Assembly: GCA_965226915.1 (NCBI GenBank)
Contig: CBDDEJ010000011.1
Coordinates: 806,001-870,000 of the forward strand
From: Io17-Chloro-G2 sp965226915
GTDB taxonomy: Bacteria > Chloroflexota > Dehalococcoidia > Lucifugimonadales > UBA3495
Reading direction: 5' to 3'
DNA: 64,000 nucleotides
The stretch's first letter is position 1. Each line of letters begins with the position of its first letter. The translations under genes were made by a program, and so were the position numbers. Shown here piece by piece: positions 17,466 through 26,745 of this stretch. The notes beneath the pieces are model-generated. The model made no database searches. It saw only the letters and a program-made list of their open reading frames with translations, and was not told the DNA's origin.

Positions 17466-18526
17466 GGACAGCTGGCGTATGAGAGGTTGATAGGTTCCGC
17501 GGCGGTCACAGTCACACCAGGCCCCGTGGCCTCAGTCACATTGGAGCCCACGGTGGTCGCGGTAGACGTAGGGGCATCTCAGCAATTCACCTTCCGCGCT
17601 CTGGATGGGTTTGGGAACGAAATCTCGGATGTTCCCGGTTTATGGTCAGTCCCAACCGAGGCAGGCGCAATTGATTCAAACGGGGTTTTAACCGCTAGCA
17701 CGGTGGCCGGATTGTTTTTGCAGGGAATCCGTGTGGAGGTGGTTACTGGAGAAGACCGGGCGTCGGATGAGTCGGACCTCGCCGTCCAATCAGGGCCTTT
17801 GTCCACCATCGATTTGACGCCCTCACTCATCGACATGAAGAAGGGGGGCCAGCAGCAATTCGAGGCTAGGGGCGTTGACGAATTTGGGAATGAAGTTCCT
17901 TCTACGGCAATCCGTTGGAGAGCTTCCGGTGGATCTGTAACCCAAAACGGATTGTTCACGGCCACCAAGTTCGGCCCTTTCGTGGTGACTGCTGGGAACT
18001 TGGTAGTAATCGGGAAAGCAACTGGAGACGTGATCACAACCCCGATAATGTGGTGGCCTGGGGAAGGCGCCGCTAATGATATCGTTGGTGACTTTGGGGG
18101 AACGCTGGTCCATGGCGCCGCATTCTCGCCCGGGTTGGTTGGACAGGCGTTCAGCTTCGATGGAATCGATGACTGGGTGTCGATTCCATTTGCCGCCACG
18201 GCCAACGAGTTCACGATTGAAGCATGGGTTTCGTTTGACCAGACCGAAACAGGCTGGGGCGCCATATACGCCAACGATCTCGACGGAGGGCTATTCCTGC
18301 TGGACCAGCAAATTGTCTGGTGGCAACCCGGCAACGGCGTGACATTGCAAGGTGAGTCGATCGTTCCCATCAGAGAATGGCATCATGTCGCCGTTACTTA
18401 TGATGGTGTGAGGTTTTTGGCCTACCTAGATAGCGAGGTCGATGGAACCGGTAGCTTATCGGACTTGTCGTTGCCCTTAGGGGCGCGCCTGGGTATCGGA
18501 GGCCACGGATACGTAGATTTCTTTAA
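17466..18526 (+). pseudogene. Ig-like/LamG surface protein, middle part
   Basis: The frame is open from the IS boundary, so the N-terminus and any signal peptide are missing. It holds two Ig-like repeats of about 95 residues (e.g. VASVTLEPTVVAVDVGASQQ and STIDLTPSLIDMKKGGQQQF, each with a GFGNE or EFGNE turn), then a LamG/concanavalin-like domain with AFSFDGIDDWVSIP, FTIEAWVSF and EWHHVAVTYDGV. The domain is broken after YVDFF by an IS1380-family element; the last strands resume at 20285. Such proteins are usually secreted or cell-surface adhesins or glycan binders. Confidence 0.8.
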
Positions 18527-20279
18527 CCGGGATTCCCCAGATCAAACCACCTTTCCTGGATATAGCTCCCGCGGGGATACCGCCAAATATAATCCCGCAT
18601 TCCAAGGGCGTCAAATGCGGTCTGATGCGGCCTGATTCACTCAAAGTCCCCGCTTTCATTGGGCAACCACTGTACTGCCAAGCGTAAAAGCCCCAAACCG
18701 CTGGTCTACGCCCAAGTCTCCCCCTTGGGAAGCTCTTTTGCCCTGTGCGACCCCGTAACCGTAACCAATCCCGACGCTCCTAAAGTGGACTAGCCAGGAG
18801 CCAGCCTAAGCCGACCAATTCGTTCCAGTATCCCGCCTAGCATTTCCCGGCTCACCAGCACCTCAGCAAGCTGAAACACCAGCCTTCCGGCATGGCGCAC
18901 CAACCGTCCTCCAGTCTTGATCATCCTGGTCTGCAGACTGGTCAACGACCAGTGCTTCATTGCCTCCGGTAAGGCTAGCCTTCTCATGAAGTTGCCCAAG
19001 TTGTAAGCCAGTACGAACAACTCCAGCCTGACCTGATTGGCCACGAACTTGTGGCAGGACAACCTCGTCCAGTTCAGGGCGTACTTGCCTTCTTTTATCC
19101 ATTGCTCCGCGGTGCCTCGGCCATTGTAAAAGCGGACTATCCCGATGTTTGGATAGCTCAGATTGGTGACTATGAAGCCCACTCTGGGAAACAGTTCTCC
19201 CTGGCGCCACTCCACCTTAGAGACCACTCTCCGAGCAACGTTCCAGCTCTGGGCCTGGTAGACGAAGTCATGATAGGAGACGATGGGCTTCGGGGAAAGC
19301 CACTCCGTAGGCCGTATCAGCCGGGGCGCTATCTCCCGCTGCAGCACCTGGTTGGACCGCAGCCTGATGGCGTAGCCGATGTTTCTTGCTTCCAGATAAT
19401 CGTATATCTCCGGCTTGGCGAAGGCGGCGTCAGCACGAAACAGCAGCCTGACCGCTGCTGTCAAATAACGCTCCACCACCGGATCAAGGACTTCTTGCCA
19501 ATCATCGGCACTGGGGACGTTGCCTGACCGTAGCTTAGCTGCTTCACAATCCCCGAACTGGTTGAACAGAAAGAGAGGGTGATAGCAGACGCATTCAAAA
19601 TGGCCGTTATAGGCTGCTCCCTCCTGCTGGCCGTGCACTGGACTCTCGGAACTGTCCATATCCAGCATTACTCGCCGGTGTAGGGTATGGGCCATAGCTC
19701 GTTCCACCCACTGGGTATTTATTCGTGCCAGCCCCTTCAGGTTGTCCTCTTGGGTCAGGAACTCCGTCTCGAACCGGCCCATCTCACTGGTGCTGGCTCC
19801 TTTCCGCTCCGAGCCTTGCCATCCCACGATCACTCGCATGGCTGGGTCTTGGGAAAGGCGCACTGCGTCATTGGTGTCGTCGTAGCCGGCCAAGCGGCTG
19901 TAGATCGACTGTCTTAGCAGCGGAACCAGGTGGTGAAGGATATTGCGTCCGGTACGGCTTTCCTGGAGGTAGTCCTCAGCGATTTCGGTAAGGCCCAAGG
20001 CATCATCAAACTCTCGAAAGGCAAGAAGACCAGCGTCGGAGGTGATGGTTGAGCCGTGAAATTCCAGGCGGACTTTGGGGTTGAATTGGAGCCGGAGAGA
20101 GGCATTTTCGCCGTCACCCATCAGGTGCCTCCATGATGCCTACGGCATCTTACTGCAAAGTGACATATCATGGAGTTATTATAGCTGGGAGCACGCAAAA
20201 AGGGCCCATAATTAGCCAATGGTTGAAAGACCATCGACGAATTACTGAGAAAGCTTTTTAGCCATATGGGAAATGTGGG
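18527..20279 (-). mobile_element. IS1380-family insertion sequence in LamG gene
   Basis: A 1753-bp element flanked by the 5-bp direct repeat TTTAA (18522-18526 and 20280-20284). The imperfect inverted ends begin CCGGGATTCCCCAGAT and CCCACATTTCCCATAT, typical of IS1380. Removing the element and one TTTAA restores the LamG reading frame. Regions 18527-18789 and 20122-20279 are non-coding IS ends. Confidence 0.9.
18790..20121 (-). CDS. IS1380-family transposase
   Basis: An intact 443-aa DDE transposase. The N-terminal FHGSTITSDAGLLAFREFDD, the central LDMDSSESPVHGQQEGAAYN (first Asp with the SxxPxxGxQEGxxYN motif), LLFRADAAF (second Asp) and RGTAEQWIKEGK (Glu) are all present. The ATG at 20121 opens MGDGENASLRLQ. 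It is uninterrupted and could be active, unlike the other IS1380 copy in this window. Confidence 0.92.
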   Translation of the reverse strand: MGDGENASLRLQFNPKVRLEFHGSTITSDAGLLAFREFDDALGLTEIAEDYLQESRTGRNILHHLVPLLRQSIYSRLAGYDDTNDAVRLSQDPAMRVIVGWQGSERKGASTSEMGRFETEFLTQEDNLKGLARINTQWVERAMAHTLHRRVMLDMDSSESPVHGQQEGAAYNGHFECVCYHPLFLFNQFGDCEAAKLRSGNVPSADDWQEVLDPVVERYLTAAVRLLFRADAAFAKPEIYDYLEARNIGYAIRLRSNQVLQREIAPRLIRPTEWLSPKPIVSYHDFVYQAQSWNVARRVVSKVEWRQGELFPRVGFIVTNLSYPNIGIVRFYNGRGTAEQWIKEGKYALNWTRLSCHKFVANQVRLELFVLAYNLGNFMRRLALPEAMKHWSLTSLQTRMIKTGGRLVRHAGRLVFQLAEVLVSREMLGGILERIGRLRLAPG

Positions 20280-20284
20280 TTTAA

Positions 20285-20384
20285 AGGCCTAATCGACGAA
20301 TTAAAGGTCTATGACCGTGTCCTCACCGCCGCCGAAATAACGACGAGCTTTAAGGCCAATCAGCCCGTGAGCACGGGTTCGTAA
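20285..20384 (+). pseudogene. LamG surface protein, 3' end
   Basis: Continues the gene from 18526: the joined reading is VDFFKGLIDELKVYDRVLTA followed by AEITTSFKANQPVSTGS and a stop. GLIDELKVYDRVLT is the hallmark last strand of LamG-type domains, which proves the interruption is real. Confidence 0.85.
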
Positions 20385-20491
20385 ATTCATCCACTATCGA
20401 AATCAAATCTCTTAGCGCCGGTATGTGTCCTGTCTATGTCAGGTCTGGGGCTTTGCCCCGAGCCGGGGCGATTTGGCTTCTTGGGATTCCT

Positions 20492-21004
20492 TTAGGCAGT
20501 TTCCAACCCAAATGCGTTGTTGAGCCGCGCCATCATCTCGTAGTAGCATGCCGTCATTGCCAAACTAACGGCTCCAGCATCGCCCACCAAATGCGTCACG
20601 GCTTGCCAAGTCGAGTCGCGCACCTGATCGCGAAGCACCTCCAACGTAAAATGGATCCAGATTCCATCCTTGGGCAGCAACCCGCGAGGCGCCGTGCCCG
20701 CCGATATACTGTCGATGACGGCGTTGCCGACACCGGCGGAACGGGCCAACGGCTCAAAGGAATTCCAAAGAACCGGGCAATCCCGTTCGTGAGCTACTGT
20801 TAACGCGACGGTTAGAGTTATCCAAGGATCCAGGCTCGCCTCCACAAGTCCGTCCAACTCAGCCATCTTGGATGCGAATTGAGGGTTGGCGAATAGCGCG
20901 CGGTAGGTGTCGGGCAACCCCGAACCAGCTCCTGTGACCCTGGCATAAATCGATTCAGTCTCTTGAGACAGTGGTGATTCTAGCGCCAACGGCAGTCTTG
21001 GCAT
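20492..21004 (-). CDS. Carboxymuconolactone decarboxylase-like protein
   Basis: A 170-aa protein starting MPRLPLALESPLSQETE, with a poly-G ribosome binding site (G8 run at 21006-21013 on the complement). It matches the CMD fold: VALTVAHERDCPVLWNSFEP is the helix that carries the active Cys or His, with only one Cys instead of CxxC. The family includes decarboxylases and peroxidase-like proteins. No partner gene is adjacent. Function is open. Confidence 0.65.
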   Translation of the reverse strand: MPRLPLALESPLSQETESIYARVTGAGSGLPDTYRALFANPQFASKMAELDGLVEASLDPWITLTVALTVAHERDCPVLWNSFEPLARSAGVGNAVIDSISAGTAPRGLLPKDGIWIHFTLEVLRDQVRDSTWQAVTHLVGDAGAVSLAMTACYYEMMARLNNAFGLETA

Positions 21005-21283
21005 TTCCCCCCCCTGTTATATATATCAGTGTAGCTGGTCTCTCATGAACGACAAGGCAACCCAGAAAACACCTTAGCGGATCGGTGATTCTGTTTCAAA
21101 TGGGTCTTACCAGAAAAATGCTTCGCACGCATCGGGTGTGGCCTACCCCAGGCATGAAACCTTGACAGGGATCACATATCGATGCTTTGCTTCACTGCGG
21201 CAGGCGCGGGCCTCTAAAACTCAGGTTGCCTGGGGGTAACCAATCGTAATTTTCTATCTCGTTAGAACACATTGGGGGAAGCG

Positions 21284-21919
21284 ATGAATCGACTTGTGGC
21301 CGTTGGCGTTTTTGTTTTGTTAGCGATATCCGGTTTCGGCTGTGGCCAGTCTGAACCCCCATCCACTGAGGCCCAGCTCCCAACTTCCGCTCCGACAAGC
21401 ATCGCCACGGAGATCCCGTCTCCCGCTGAGCCGGCCTCGCCCACCGACCCTGCGACCGCCTCGGTGGCTACGAAGGCCTCGACGCCGCCCCCGGCTGCGA
21501 CTTCCACTGCCGCTCCCACCCCGACACCGGCGCCCACCTCGATTCCAACCGCTATTCCCACATCGACCCCATTGCCCACACCGGCGCCTGCCACCGTTGC
21601 ACCGCCTCAACAACTGACCATAGAGACGACGTTGGTGCCATTGGGTGACAACTTGCAATGGGTGGCGTTTTTCGATAACCGGACGCAAGGATGGTCATAT
21701 TACGACCCCAGCGGCTCTTTCACCGTGGAGTCCGTAATTCCGTTAAGTCCGCCGGGAGTGGACGTTCCGGGCGATCTAGCCGCCTTTGGGTCAATTACCG
21801 AATTGGCGGCAGGTTCCGTGTATTTCGTAGCTGTCAGCCGAGACCAATCCGTCGCTTTTGGCAGTAACGATTTCAGCTTTAATCCCGGAGTGAATTTCGT
21901 GGTCTGGCTTGGGGAGTAA
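21284..21919 (+). CDS. Lipoprotein with Pro/Thr-rich linker
   Basis: A 211-aa exported protein. The N-terminus MNRLVAVGVFVLLAISGFGC is a lipoprotein signal with the lipidated Cys at residue 20. Residues 25-100 are a Pro/Thr/Ala/Ser linker of the kind common in Chloroflexota surface proteins. The C-terminal 100 residues (NLQWVAFFDNRTQGWSYYDP to NPGVNFVVWLGE) look like a small beta domain that recurs in this phylum as a module of envelope proteins. No enzymatic motif is seen. GGGGGAAG precedes the ATG. Confidence 0.7.
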   Translation: MNRLVAVGVFVLLAISGFGCGQSEPPSTEAQLPTSAPTSIATEIPSPAEPASPTDPATASVATKASTPPPAATSTAAPTPTPAPTSIPTAIPTSTPLPTPAPATVAPPQQLTIETTLVPLGDNLQWVAFFDNRTQGWSYYDPSGSFTVESVIPLSPPGVDVPGDLAAFGSITELAAGSVYFVAVSRDQSVAFGSNDFSFNPGVNFVVWLGE

Positions 21920-22039
21920 TCCGGCGTCATCCACAGGCTTATTGCGGAGACGACGGTCAAACAAATCAGTCCATGCACTAAACATGGACTGACAATAAAT
22001 ATGGCTAAACCTAAACGGGCCGGGTCGGCCCAACGCCGG

Positions 22040-22123
22040 TTACTTGCGGAGGAATTTCCTCGGCAGCACCACCCAGAGACCGAACAATCCCACAAAGGCT
22101 GCTGCTGCTGCGATTAATTCCAT
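22040..22123 (-). CDS. 27-residue membrane peptide
   Basis: A very short gene, MELIAAAAAFVGLFGLWVVL then PRKFLRK, with GAGGGGGAAAG before the ATG. It has one transmembrane helix and a basic C-terminus, so the C-terminus probably stays in the cytoplasm. It resembles small respiratory or transporter accessory peptides in architecture only. Confidence 0.45.
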   Translation of the reverse strand: MELIAAAAAFVGLFGLWVVLPRKFLRK

Positions 22124-22243
22124 TTTCTTTCCCCCTCGGCGACTGGTTGATCAATCTAGTATCGCGCCGCTTTGTTACAGCCATGTTAATAACTTGTAAA
22201 TCCTTTGTTACACTTCCCTTATTACATTTGATCTATCACAGGC

Positions 22244-22272
22244 TTACCAAGGCTGGTCTGGCCGATTATAAT
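22244..22272 (+). promoter_or_regulatory. Sigma70-like promoter upstream of yqeY
   Basis: TTACCA (22244-22249) and perfect TATAAT (22267-22272) with 17-bp spacing, about 58 bp upstream of the yqeY start. It probably drives the yqeY-purQ-EamA set. Confidence 0.65.
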
Positions 22273-22330
22273 ATCAGCCAACGAGGATTTACTCGAGGCT
22301 CTACTTTTGGGCGGCAGGTGGACTACGGCC

Positions 22331-22783
22331 ATGACATTGCGGGAAAAGCTTGAAGACGACATTCGGCAGAGCATGCGGGACCGGAATAAGGCACGCTTAG
22401 ATGGCCTCAGGTTCTTGAAGGCCGCGGTGCAGGCGGCCGAAAAGACCTCCGGTAAGGGCCTGGACGATGCGGGAATGGTGGAGGTCACCTCCAAGCAGGT
22501 CAACGACCGCCGCGAAAGCATCCGCATGTTCAAACAGGGCAACCGGACAGACCTGGTGGAAAAGGAGTCGGCGGAACTGGCGGTGCTGGAAGAGTATCTC
22601 CCGCCCCAGCTAAGCGTCGACGAGCTAACCGCCCTGATTCAGGGAATCGTGGCCGAGGTCGGCGCGACCTCCATCAAGGAAAAAGGGCAAGTCATGGGCC
22701 GGTTGATGCCCCAGGTCCGGGGCAAAGCTGATGGGACCGTGGTCAACGAGTTGGTCACCCAGATATTGGAAGCCAATGGGTAA
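22331..22783 (+). CDS. GatB/YqeY-domain protein
   Basis: A 150-aa protein of normal YqeY size starting MTLREKLEDDIRQSM. It has the family segments ARLDGLRFLKAAVQAAEK, VVEKESAELAVLEEYLPPQLS-like (EYLPPQLS) and the C-terminal MGRLMPQVRGKADGTVVNEL. YqeY resembles the tail domain of the GatB amidotransferase subunit and probably binds tRNA, but its role is unsettled. It lies 50 bp before purQ. Confidence 0.88.
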   Translation: MTLREKLEDDIRQSMRDRNKARLDGLRFLKAAVQAAEKTSGKGLDDAGMVEVTSKQVNDRRESIRMFKQGNRTDLVEKESAELAVLEEYLPPQLSVDELTALIQGIVAEVGATSIKEKGQVMGRLMPQVRGKADGTVVNELVTQILEANG

Positions 22784-22832
22784 TCCTAGTCCAATTCCTG
22801 TTATTCACCACAAAGGTTAACTACACCTCTTG

Positions 22833-23549
22833 ATGCGCTTTGGCATAGCCGTTTTCCCTGGGACCTGGAGCGACACTGACTGCCATTATGTGGTGGCGGA
22901 CATTCTGGGTCAGCAGGCCGATTATGTTTGGCATCGGGAAACCGATTTGGAATCCTATGACTGCCTGATAATTCCCGGGGGTTTTTCCTACGGCGACTAC
23001 CTGCGGCCTGGCGCCATGGCCAGCCTTTCGCCCGTGATGGACTCGCTGCGCCGTTACGCCAATGCCGGGGGGTTGGTCATCGGGATCTGCAATGGCTTCC
23101 AAGTGCTTTGCGAAGCCGGGTTGCTTCCCGGCGCTCTTCTTAGGAACCAGCATCTAGAATATCGTTGTCAGTGGACCAACTTGCGGACCGAGCGGGTGGA
23201 CACTCCGTTTTCCAGCCGTTGCCTCCCCGGACAGATCTTGCAGGCGCCCGTTTCCCATGGGGAGGGCAACTACTTCGCGGATGAAGAAACGTTAGACCGT
23301 TTGGAACAGGATGGCCGGGTCCTCTTCCGTTATTGCGACTCCCAAGGAGAGGCCACAGCCGCGGCCAACCCCAACGGTTCGGCCCGCAACATCGCCGGCA
23401 TTACCAACGAAGCCGGAAACGTCTTGGGTATGATGCCTCACCCCGAGCGGAGTTGCGAGGCGATTCTCGGCAGCGAAGACGGCAACCTCATCTTCCAGTC
23501 CATCATTGATTCCCACACGAAAAGTTCGGGAGCCAGGTTACCGGCCTAA
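22833..23549 (+). CDS. purQ: Phosphoribosylformylglycinamidine synthase subunit PurQ
   Basis: A 238-aa class I glutamine amidotransferase that supplies ammonia to PurL in purine synthesis. The nucleophile Cys is in VIGICNGFQVLCEAGLLPG, the oxyanion region is IIPGGFSYGDYLRPGAMA and the His-x-Glu pair is in MMPHPERSCE. ATG at 22833 is directly preceded by an in-frame TTG. PurL and PurS are not in the window. Its stop overlaps the next gene by one base (TAATG). Confidence 0.95.
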   Translation: MRFGIAVFPGTWSDTDCHYVVADILGQQADYVWHRETDLESYDCLIIPGGFSYGDYLRPGAMASLSPVMDSLRRYANAGGLVIGICNGFQVLCEAGLLPGALLRNQHLEYRCQWTNLRTERVDTPFSSRCLPGQILQAPVSHGEGNYFADEETLDRLEQDGRVLFRYCDSQGEATAAANPNGSARNIAGITNEAGNVLGMMPHPERSCEAILGSEDGNLIFQSIIDSHTKSSGARLPA

Positions 23550-24442
23550 TGCTGGCGGTCGGATTGTCTCTGCTGGCCGGGCTCGGTTTTGCCAGCACCG
23601 CGATTTTCGCCCGAGTGGGCATGCAGGGCGTCAAGCCCCTCCCCGCCACCTTCATCTCCGTGGTGGTGAGTTTTCTTCCCGCGATACTTCTGGTTTTTCT
23701 GTTCGCCATGGCCGACGTTAGAGCGCTGCCACCGGCGGCTTATCTTTGGTTGCTGGCATTGGGCGCGCTGAACTTCTTGGGCGGACGCAGCCAGATCTTC
23801 CTGGCCATCAACCTGGTGGGCGCGGCCCGGGCCAGTGTGATCGGCGGCGCTTCCATAGTTTTCTCGACGATCTTCGCGGTCACCCTGGACGGGGAAAGGC
23901 TCCACCCGGTGTTGCTGGTGGGCATCATAGCCGTGGTCATAGGTTTGGTCGTGGCCACCAAAGAGTCGGTCAAAGATGGATGGAGCCGGGACAAGAAGTC
24001 GCTGCTGGGATACCTCATGGCCCTGGGCGCCGCGGCGTCATACGGCGGGGCCAATGTGATGGTCAAACACATGACCGAGACCTACGGGCCTCCCCTGGTG
24101 ATTACAGCGTTCAGCCTTCTTTTTGGCATCCTGCTTCTGGCCCCGTTCGCCGGAAACCAGGCGGTTCAGAGCTTGAGGGCAGCGGGAAGGGGTCTGAAAT
24201 TCGCTGGTTTCACCAGTCTTTCCGGCCTGGCGTCGGCCATGGCAGTCATATCGTTGTACTACGCGCTGCAGCGGGCCGACGTTTTGCTGGTGGCGCCGAT
24301 AACCTCCAGCAATCCCTTGATGACCCTTTTCCTGGCCCGGATGTTTATCTCCCAGTTGGAAAATATCACCCCCAAAGTCGTGGCCGGCGGCTGCTTGGCC
24401 GTCTTCGGAATCCTGTTGGTGGTGTATGGCAGCAGCCTTTAA
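23549..24442 (+). CDS. EamA/DMT-family transporter
   Basis: A 297-aa membrane protein with about ten hydrophobic helices in two homologous halves, as in drug/metabolite transporters. Examples are LAVGLSLLAGLGFASTAIF at the N-terminus and SASVIGGASIVFSTIFAV-type and DVLLVAPITSSNPLMTLFLA segments at the ends of each repeat. It overlaps purQ by one base, so the two are translationally coupled. Substrates of this family (metabolites, amino acids, nucleobases) cannot be told from sequence. Confidence 0.85.
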   Translation: MLAVGLSLLAGLGFASTAIFARVGMQGVKPLPATFISVVVSFLPAILLVFLFAMADVRALPPAAYLWLLALGALNFLGGRSQIFLAINLVGAARASVIGGASIVFSTIFAVTLDGERLHPVLLVGIIAVVIGLVVATKESVKDGWSRDKKSLLGYLMALGAAASYGGANVMVKHMTETYGPPLVITAFSLLFGILLLAPFAGNQAVQSLRAAGRGLKFAGFTSLSGLASAMAVISLYYALQRADVLLVAPITSSNPLMTLFLARMFISQLENITPKVVAGGCLAVFGILLVVYGSSL

Positions 24443-24536
24443 AATGGCCTCACGTTGTCCCCATCCCATTGCCTGGGGCTTTATGGCATAATGGCGTCGG
24501 CATCCCGCAGGCTCGAAACACCAGGAGGCGATAACC

Positions 24537-24941
24537 ATGCCAGGAAAGGTGCAAACCAAAAAGATAAACCACGTCACCACTATGGTGAAAGACACGGCGC
24601 GCGCCATGAAGTTTTACAACGATCTGATCGGCATCAAGCAGATCCAAAGCCAGGTGGACAACCCGGCCATTACCTGGCTACAGTTGGAAAGCGGCATCAT
24701 GGTCCATCTGATTGAAACGCCCGAAGCCCCGGCGAAACCCTCCAATATCCACCATGCATTCGAGGTCGAGGATTTCGAGGACACCAAGGATATCCTTCGG
24801 GAGAACGGCTTCAACATCGATCGCGAAGGCGTTCGCTACGACGGACAGTGCTACCTGTTCATCAACGACCCAGACGGCAATAGCGTGGAGTTTTGCACCG
24901 CCTCGGGTTATGCGCCGGCGCCGCCCAGGCCTACCGCGTAG
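24537..24941 (+). CDS. VOC-family (glyoxalase-like) protein
   Basis: A 134-aa vicinal-oxygen-chelate protein. It has INHVTTMVKDTARAMKFYND (beta1-alpha1), metal-ligand positions HLIE and HHAFEVEDFE, and the end FINDPDGNSVEFCTASGY. Ligand residues His and Glu in both modules suggest a divalent metal site. AGGAGG lies 8 bases before the ATG. It could be a lyase, isomerase or dioxygenase; no substrate is implied by its neighbours. Confidence 0.85.
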   Translation: MPGKVQTKKINHVTTMVKDTARAMKFYNDLIGIKQIQSQVDNPAITWLQLESGIMVHLIETPEAPAKPSNIHHAFEVEDFEDTKDILRENGFNIDREGVRYDGQCYLFINDPDGNSVEFCTASGYAPAPPRPTA

Positions 24942-24997
24942 GCGCCAGTCGGAGGAGAAACGGTCTTCATACCTCCAGTCTCCCTAGTTGACGCCAA

Positions 24998-26725
24998 ATG
25001 ACAGCCATGAAGATTCCATCTAAAGATAAACGAAACATATTTCTCGTTGGCTTTATGGCCTCTGGAAAGACCCAGGTAGGCCGTTTGCTTGCCGAACGCC
25101 TGGGCTGGCCTATGGTGGACGCCGACGAAGAGGTCGAAAAAAAGGCTGGCAAAAGCATCAAAGTGATCTTTGAAGCGAGCGGGGAAGCCGCTTTTCGAGA
25201 GTTGGAGCGGGAGGCCGTTCGGGATTTGTGCTCCGGGACAAGCCGGGTAATTGCGGCTGGGGGCGGAGCGTTCATCGACCCGAACAATCGAGACCTCATG
25301 CTCTCCAACGGTGTGGTGATTTGCCTCGGCGCTTCTCCAGAAACGATCTACCGCCGGCTTAACGGCCCTGACGATGCCTCGGTAACGGATGAAAACGGCG
25401 GACATGGGCAGCCGGTGCGGCCACTGCTGGCCGGTGGCGGCCAATTGGAGCGCATCAAGGATTTGATGGCCCAGCGGGCCGGCGCCTATGCCCTGGCCCA
25501 CCACACGATTCAGACCGATGACTTGACCGTTGAGCAGGTTGCCCAAAGTATTTTAGACGTTTGTCTCGCAAGTAAAGGTGATACTGGAGGAGACCTGATG
25601 GCCGACCTGCAACAAGCTGAACCGGCAGCTGATCCCGACCTGGCCGCAATGGTCCACCATTCCGGCGGCAGCTACCCGGTGGTGGCGGGCTGGGGCATCA
25701 TGGACCGGCTGGGCGAGAGGCTGCAAGGCATGGGAGTCAAGAGCCCAGCCTACATCATAACCGACACCAACGTGATGAACCGCTATGGGCGACGGGTCCA
25801 GAACGCCCTGGAGAAAAGCGGAATCGCCGCCCATTGCTTCGTCATTCCCGCGGGTGAGACCAGCAAAAGCTTCCAGTTAGCCCAGGCCATCTATGACTGG
25901 CTGGTCGGGCTCAAGGCAGAGCGTGGGCAAGCGATTATCGCAGTGGGTGGCGGCGTCCCGGGAGACTTGGCGGGATTCGTCGCCGCCACCTTTCTAAGGG
26001 GAGTCCCTTTCATCCAGGTGCCCACTAGCATGGCAGCCATGGCCGACGCCTCCATTGGGGGCAAAACGGCGGTCAACCTGCCCCAAGCTAAGAACATGGT
26101 GGGCGCTTTCCACCAACCCCAAGGTGTCTTCGCCGACGTTTCAGCCCTAGCCACTTTGGGGAAGCGGGAGCTGGCCGAAGGATGGGCTGAGGCAATCAAA
26201 GAAGGGTTCATCTTAGACGCGAGTCTGGTGGACGTTTTCGAGGAACATGCCGAGGCTTTGATGGAGTTGGAGCCCGAGATCTCTACACAGGTCATCCGCC
26301 GTAGCATGGCCATCAAGGCAGACGTAGTCAGCCAGGACGAACGGGAAACCCTGGGCGTGCGCATCCTGCTGAATTACGGACACACCATTGGACATGCCCT
26401 GGAGTCGTCCACTGAATACGGCAGATTCATGCACGGAGAAGGCGTGGCCGTGGGCATGATGGGGGCCGCGAGGATCGCTCAACGTATGGGAATGATCTCT
26501 CAAGACATCGTTGACCAACAGGAGCGCCTGCTGAGGCGGTTCAACCTTCCGGTGACCGCCTCCGGTGCCCCCGTCGATGGAGTGCTGCGGGCCATGTCTC
26601 TGGACAAGAAGACCGAAGGCGGCGTCAACCGCTGGGTGTTGCTGGAAGGCGTGGGCAAAGCGGTGGTGCGGCACGACGTTCCCCGCGACCTGGTCGAGGA
26701 AACAGTGCGGGACTTGGTTAAGTAA
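24998..26725 (+). CDS. aroKB: Bifunctional shikimate kinase / 3-dehydroquinate synthase
   Basis: A 575-aa fusion. Residues 10-190 are shikimate kinase: Walker A GFMASGKT (18-25), MVDADEEVEKKAGKSI, FRELEREAVRDL and AAGGGAF. Residues 215-575 are 3-dehydroquinate synthase: AVGGGVPGDLAGFVAATFLR (NAD site), SIGGKTAVNLPQAKNMVGAF, LLNYGHTIGHALE (metal His) and RFMHGEGVAVGMM. The two enzymes act at the second and fifth steps of the shikimate pathway, so the fusion does not channel consecutive steps. AroK and AroB are often neighbours, and fusion in this order occurs in some bacteria. Confidence 0.95.
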   Translation: MTAMKIPSKDKRNIFLVGFMASGKTQVGRLLAERLGWPMVDADEEVEKKAGKSIKVIFEASGEAAFRELEREAVRDLCSGTSRVIAAGGGAFIDPNNRDLMLSNGVVICLGASPETIYRRLNGPDDASVTDENGGHGQPVRPLLAGGGQLERIKDLMAQRAGAYALAHHTIQTDDLTVEQVAQSILDVCLASKGDTGGDLMADLQQAEPAADPDLAAMVHHSGGSYPVVAGWGIMDRLGERLQGMGVKSPAYIITDTNVMNRYGRRVQNALEKSGIAAHCFVIPAGETSKSFQLAQAIYDWLVGLKAERGQAIIAVGGGVPGDLAGFVAATFLRGVPFIQVPTSMAAMADASIGGKTAVNLPQAKNMVGAFHQPQGVFADVSALATLGKRELAEGWAEAIKEGFILDASLVDVFEEHAEALMELEPEISTQVIRRSMAIKADVVSQDERETLGVRILLNYGHTIGHALESSTEYGRFMHGEGVAVGMMGAARIAQRMGMISQDIVDQQERLLRRFNLPVTASGAPVDGVLRAMSLDKKTEGGVNRWVLLEGVGKAVVRHDVPRDLVEETVRDLVK

Positions 26726-26745
26726 TCAGCATATCCCTTGACCCA

